Below are positions 62,001-64,000 of a stretch of DNA of 64,000 nucleotides, piece by piece. This DNA is from Flavobacterium sharifuzzamanii (GTDB lineage Bacteria; Bacteroidota; Bacteroidia; Flavobacteriales; Flavobacteriaceae). Position 1 is the first letter of the stretch, and every line of letters begins with the position of its first letter. The stretch covers positions 62,001-126,000 of the forward strand of contig NZ_QJGZ01000042.1 in NCBI RefSeq assembly GCF_003254585.1, given 5' to 3'. Both the position numbers and the translations under genes were made by a program. The notes under the pieces are model-generated. The model did no database searches and was not told where the DNA came from. It saw only the letters and a list, made by a program, of their open reading frames with translations.

Positions 62001-62595
62001 GCAGACTTCAAATCCAGATATTTTTGCGATTGGAGAAATAGCAGAATTCGATAATAAGCTATTCGGAATAACGTCTGCAGCTGAAGAACAAGCCGATATT
62101 CTAGCTAATTTCCTTGCAGGCGATATTAGCAGTTATTATAAAGGTTCGATTTTAATGAATATTCTAAAATTAGAAGACATCAACCTTTGCAGCATTGGAG
62201 ATATTACGATTCCAGAAAATGATGACTCGTATGAAGAAATTGTTTTTACCGATTTGAAAAAACGCTATTACAAAAAGTGTATTGTAAAAGATGATCTTTT
62301 AGTCGGTGCGATTTTAATGGGAGACAAAAATGAGTTTGCCGAATTCAAAACGATGATCGAAAGCAAAATCGAATTGTCTGACAAACGAAATACGCTTTTG
62401 AGAGGAAGCTCAAATGCAAAACCGGTTTTAGGCAAATTAGTTTGTTCGTGCAGTCAGGTTGGAGCTGGAAACATCGAAGAAACCATTAAAAGTGGCGTAA
62501 ATGATTTCACTGAATTATGCAAAAACACAGGAGCTGGTTTAGGATGTGGAAGTTGTAAAACAGAAGTTAAGGAGATATTAGCGAAATGTAAATAG
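59080..62595 (+). CDS. Single-chain assimilatory nitrate reductase with fused diaphorase and BFD domain
   Basis: An 1,171-residue fusion. Residues about 1-690 form a molybdopterin bis-MGD nitrate reductase of the NasA/NarB class: N-terminal [4Fe-4S] Cys10, Cys13, Cys17, Cys45; probable Mo ligand Cys139; CIDPRRTDTAVFADLHL; LTGQPNAMGGREVGG; C-terminal GxxxTGRIRDQWHTMT. Residues about 705-1100 are a FAD/NAD(P) diaphorase (VGAGAASF, FYNRVLLPEYM, GGGLLGLELAAAL) similar to the NirB N-terminus. The last 50 residues are a BFD-like [2Fe-2S] domain (Cys1122, 1124, 1156, 1159). It could take electrons from NAD(P)H without a separate subunit. Confidence 0.92.
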   Translation: MQTTKIKTTCSYCGVGCGIIVTNDAKNGVMVEGDKDHPVNKGMLCSKGMNLHYVVNDTSDRILYPEMRGSKNYPLERVSWDTALDRAAAVFSSIIKKHGPDSVGFYISGQCLTEEYYLVNKLVKGFLKTNNIDTNSRLCMSSAVVGYKKTFGEDSVPIAYDDIELADTFLITGANPAWCHPILFRRLEKHKEKNPKTKIICIDPRRTDTAVFADLHLQIIPGSDIILYHAIARRIIEKGYVDHDFVKNHAENFKQYKDLVLGTSLEKASKLCGISVNDIKLAADIIGKAKGFISLWAMGLNQSAVGVDKNTALLNLSLLTGQVGKPGSGPFSLTGQPNAMGGREVGGMATLLAAHKDIANPTHRKEVADFWGVDEISDKPGLTATEMFEALESGKMKAVWIICTNPLVSLPDSRRAEKALQNAKFVVVQDISHNADTAKFADLLLPAAGWLEKEGTMTNSERRISYLPKGINAPGEALPDIEILIRFAKKMNFNGFNFNSAEEIYKEHCALTKNTNIDISFLNYNRLKNEGTFQWPVPDYNHPGTPRLFTDKKFYTPSGKAIFNLPVSIENTSVQPNDEFPFILTTGRIRDQWHTMTKTGKVSRLLTHIPSPVLEINPIDAFKNDIKNGDIVVVSSKNGEVRVKAKVTDSIKEKVVFLPMHWGKQLENDLNRTNNLTNTVVDPISKEPDFKFTTVSIKKYVKPFQKIAIVGAGAASFRFIQNYREFNSTDEIIVFSNEMNPFYNRVLLPEYMTGEFTWEQLLKVKDGEAFSKLKITMKAGVAIEKLDPKQKTIIDSQGEIHTFDSLIMATGSRPFVPENAQLHLPGRFTVRRKEDADRLKKHLDSTNLPPEEQHVVIIGGGLLGLELAAALKHKKVKTTIIQRASRLMERQLDRISSKLLAEEVQLRDIQIYFDNEVSTVFETDNPNEIEIALKSGKIITANAIVYTIGTIPNIEIARESGLACGRGVKVNQYLQTSNPDIFAIGEIAEFDNKLFGITSAAEEQADILANFLAGDISSYYKGSILMNILKLEDINLCSIGDITIPENDDSYEEIVFTDLKKRYYKKCIVKDDLLVGAILMGDKNEFAEFKTMIESKIELSDKRNTLLRGSSNAKPVLGKLVCSCSQVGAGNIEETIKSGVNDFTELCKNTGAGLGCGSCKTEVKEILAKCK

Positions 62596-62599
62596 TTTG

Positions 62600-62860
62600 G
62601 TTTCAGGTTTCAAGTTGCTTTACTTTGAACATAAATTTTAACGCAAAGAGCGCAAAGGTTTTTCGCAAAGTTTCGCAAAGTTTATTTTTTTAAGTAGACA
62701 AAGTTCACAAAGCTTTGAACAAAAATTTTAAGTATTGTTTTGTGAACTTTTTTCGATAGAAAATAATTTTGCACAGAATATAAACCTTCAAAACTTTGCG
62801 AAAAACCTTTGCGCTCTTTGCGTTTAAATCAACACAATCCAGAAACTTGAAACCTGAAAC
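62600..62860. repeat. Triple-nested inverted repeat after the nitrate reductase
   Basis: Outer arms GTTTCAGGTTTCAAGTT (62600-62616) and AACTTGAAACCTGAAAC (62844-62860); middle perfect 33-nt arms (62641-62673 and 62791-62823); inner arms AAAGTTCACAAA (62700-62711) and TTTGTGAACTTT (62739-62750). The whole 292-bp gap before the next gene is this structure. Confidence 0.9.
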
Positions 62861-62887
62861 AAAGAAAACCTGAAACAAAAAGAAAAA

Positions 62888-64000
62888 ATGGAACTAACAA
62901 GATTAATAGTAAAAGGAGGCGTTATTTCGCCAGGAGAATTACAGGAAGTTGTAAACATCGCTTTGGAAGAAGGTTTGGATTCGATTTCGTTTGGTTCTAG
63001 ACAGGATATTATTTTTCCGAAAGGATTTAAATCTTTGGATAAAACCACTTTAGGAAAACATCATTTTGTTTATCCAGATCAAAAAAGCGGTAACAATATC
63101 GTTTCTTCTTATGTTTCGACTGATATTTTTAGAAATACCAACTGGCTTACAGGAAACCGTTTTTTATATATTTTGGAAGAGTTTAAAGAACAGCCAAAAC
63201 TTAAAGTCAACATAACCGATCCGAAGCAGCAATTGGTTCCTTTGTTTACAGGACATTTGAATTTTATTGCTTCAGAACACGAAGATTATTGGTATTTATA
63301 CATTCGTCTTCCAAAATGGGAAAAAATAGAAGTTTACCCTGTTTTGCTTTACAGCTGGGATTTGGCTAAAATTTATTACGAAATCGAAAAAATATCAGAA
63401 GAAGATTCAGTTGATATTGAAACACTTTTCGCTTTGGTAAGTGAAGCTTTAGATACTAATAATCGAACAATCGACAAACCATTAAATATTCCATTTTATC
63501 CATTTCCTTATTATGAAGGAATGAACCGAATGGGAATCGATCAATATTGGCTGGGATTGTATTGGAGAAATAATTTATACGATTTGGATTTCCTGAAAGA
63601 AATGTGTGATCTGTGTTTTGAATGCAAAATTGGAAAAATCTGTATTACACCTTGGAAATCTTTCATAATCAAAGGAATTCCGAAAGACCGAAAACTGGAA
63701 TGGGAAAAGTTTTTAGGAAAACGCGGCATCAACGTTCGCCATTCTTTATTAGAATTAAACTGGCATTTACCAGTAGCAATGGAATGGGCACTAAGTCTAA
63801 AGACTTTTCTAGTTAGAACTTTAGATCAATTCGATATCAGCACTTACGGATTGAATTTCGGGATTTCAGAATACAATCGCGACGGGCATTATTTTACTTC
63901 GATTGTCATCGAAAAAAATGAACTTCCAGCAGCTTTAGAATCGATCAAAATCAGAGATACTTATAATGTATTGTTCGCCAAGAATTTCGACCCAAATACT
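62888..64000 (+). CDS. Protein with sulfite/nitrite-reductase ferredoxin-like half domain, 3' truncated
   Basis: An open frame of 371 codons from ATG 62888 to the window edge, without stop. The N-terminus (MELTRLIVKGGVISPGELQE ... DSISFGSRQDIIF) matches the ferredoxin-like half domain of nitrite/sulfite reductases. Later, MCDLCFECKIGKICI (Cys240, 243, 246, 252) is a tight Cys cluster near ITPWKSFIIKGIP, where the second half domain of the family would begin. Bacteroidota relatives near nitrate genes may have a C-terminal rubredoxin, which would lie outside the window. Likely an electron carrier or reductase partner. Confidence 0.75.
   Translation, partial: MELTRLIVKGGVISPGELQEVVNIALEEGLDSISFGSRQDIIFPKGFKSLDKTTLGKHHFVYPDQKSGNNIVSSYVSTDIFRNTNWLTGNRFLYILEEFKEQPKLKVNITDPKQQLVPLFTGHLNFIASEHEDYWYLYIRLPKWEKIEVYPVLLYSWDLAKIYYEIEKISEEDSVDIETLFALVSEALDTNNRTIDKPLNIPFYPFPYYEGMNRMGIDQYWLGLYWRNNLYDLDFLKEMCDLCFECKIGKICITPWKSFIIKGIPKDRKLEWEKFLGKRGINVRHSLLELNWHLPVAMEWALSLKTFLVRTLDQFDISTYGLNFGISEYNRDGHYFTSIVIEKNELPAALESIKIRDTYNVLFAKNFDPNT

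Overview
The window is about 64 kb of an AT-rich genome that looks like the genus Flavobacterium (phylum Bacteroidota) or a close relative. The signs are: a giant secreted protease with a type IX secretion (T9SS) C-terminal sorting domain, Bacteroidota-style LptD and TamB proteins, many secreted or lipoprotein hypotheticals, promoters of the TTG-N19-TAnnTTTG type (clearest before the thiolase gene, 30427-30456), and intergenic palindromic repeats of the kind common in flavobacteria. The species call is an inference from gene content, not from a search.

Layout. 1-6.1 kb: the 3' part of lptD, a RidA-family deaminase, and a minus-strand carbohydrate block (pfkA, gapA, a GlcNAc-kinase-like gene, mgsA). 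6.4-11 kb: a 1.5 kilo-residue TamB protein whose reading frame has no normal start codon before its membrane anchor. 11-19.8 kb: tRNA/rRNA modification genes (tsaD, rsmE, a SpoU/TrmH methyltransferase, a THUMP-like methyltransferase), a DUF4159 protein, a secreted M43 metalloprotease, an AI-2E family transporter, a VanX-type dipeptidase and small secreted proteins. 19.8-25.9 kb: a fatty acid desaturase, a divergent XRE-repressor/small-gene cassette, a GH9 glycosidase with a ThuA-like partner, a GNAT enzyme and a small membrane protein. 26-30.2 kb: a P-loop kinase-like protein and a large SF1 (Upf1-like) helicase next to a four-gene tRNA array (Ser, Pro, Arg, Arg). 30.4-37 kb: thiolase, NlpC/P60 peptidase, a CPCC protein, and an AraC / aldo-keto reductase / MdaB / YgiN / DUF3291 redox-detoxification group. 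37-45.8 kb: the T9SS M43 protease, a methyltransferase/LysR pair, DUF2130, and META-domain lipoproteins.

46-64 kb is the most coherent system: a nitrate/nitrite assimilation and sensing island. It holds nirB, nirD, DUF4202, a sensor kinase with a PilJ/NarX-like sensing region, a NarL-type response regulator, a NarK transporter, an outer-membrane porin, an FNR-like regulator carrying four cysteines, and a single-chain nitrate reductase fused to its own flavin diaphorase and [2Fe-2S] domain. The window ends inside a gene with a sulfite/nitrite-reductase ferredoxin-like half domain. The promoters of nirB, narK and the nitrate reductase share an almost identical 16-bp element (TACTTAT-WTTTRC-ATA). 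Upstream of narK and the reductase there are perfect TACGTAT-N2-ATACGTA palindromes, and before nirB a variant TAAGTAT-AA-ATACTTA; half-sites also precede the response regulator. This looks like a dedicated cis-regulatory code.

A second layer is the repeat content. At least five copies of an approximately 100-bp palindrome (arms 25-31 nt) sit in intergenic gaps. Their arms differ between copies but stay complementary within each copy. Several other inverted repeats, including a triple-nested one at 62600-62860, fill the remaining gaps.
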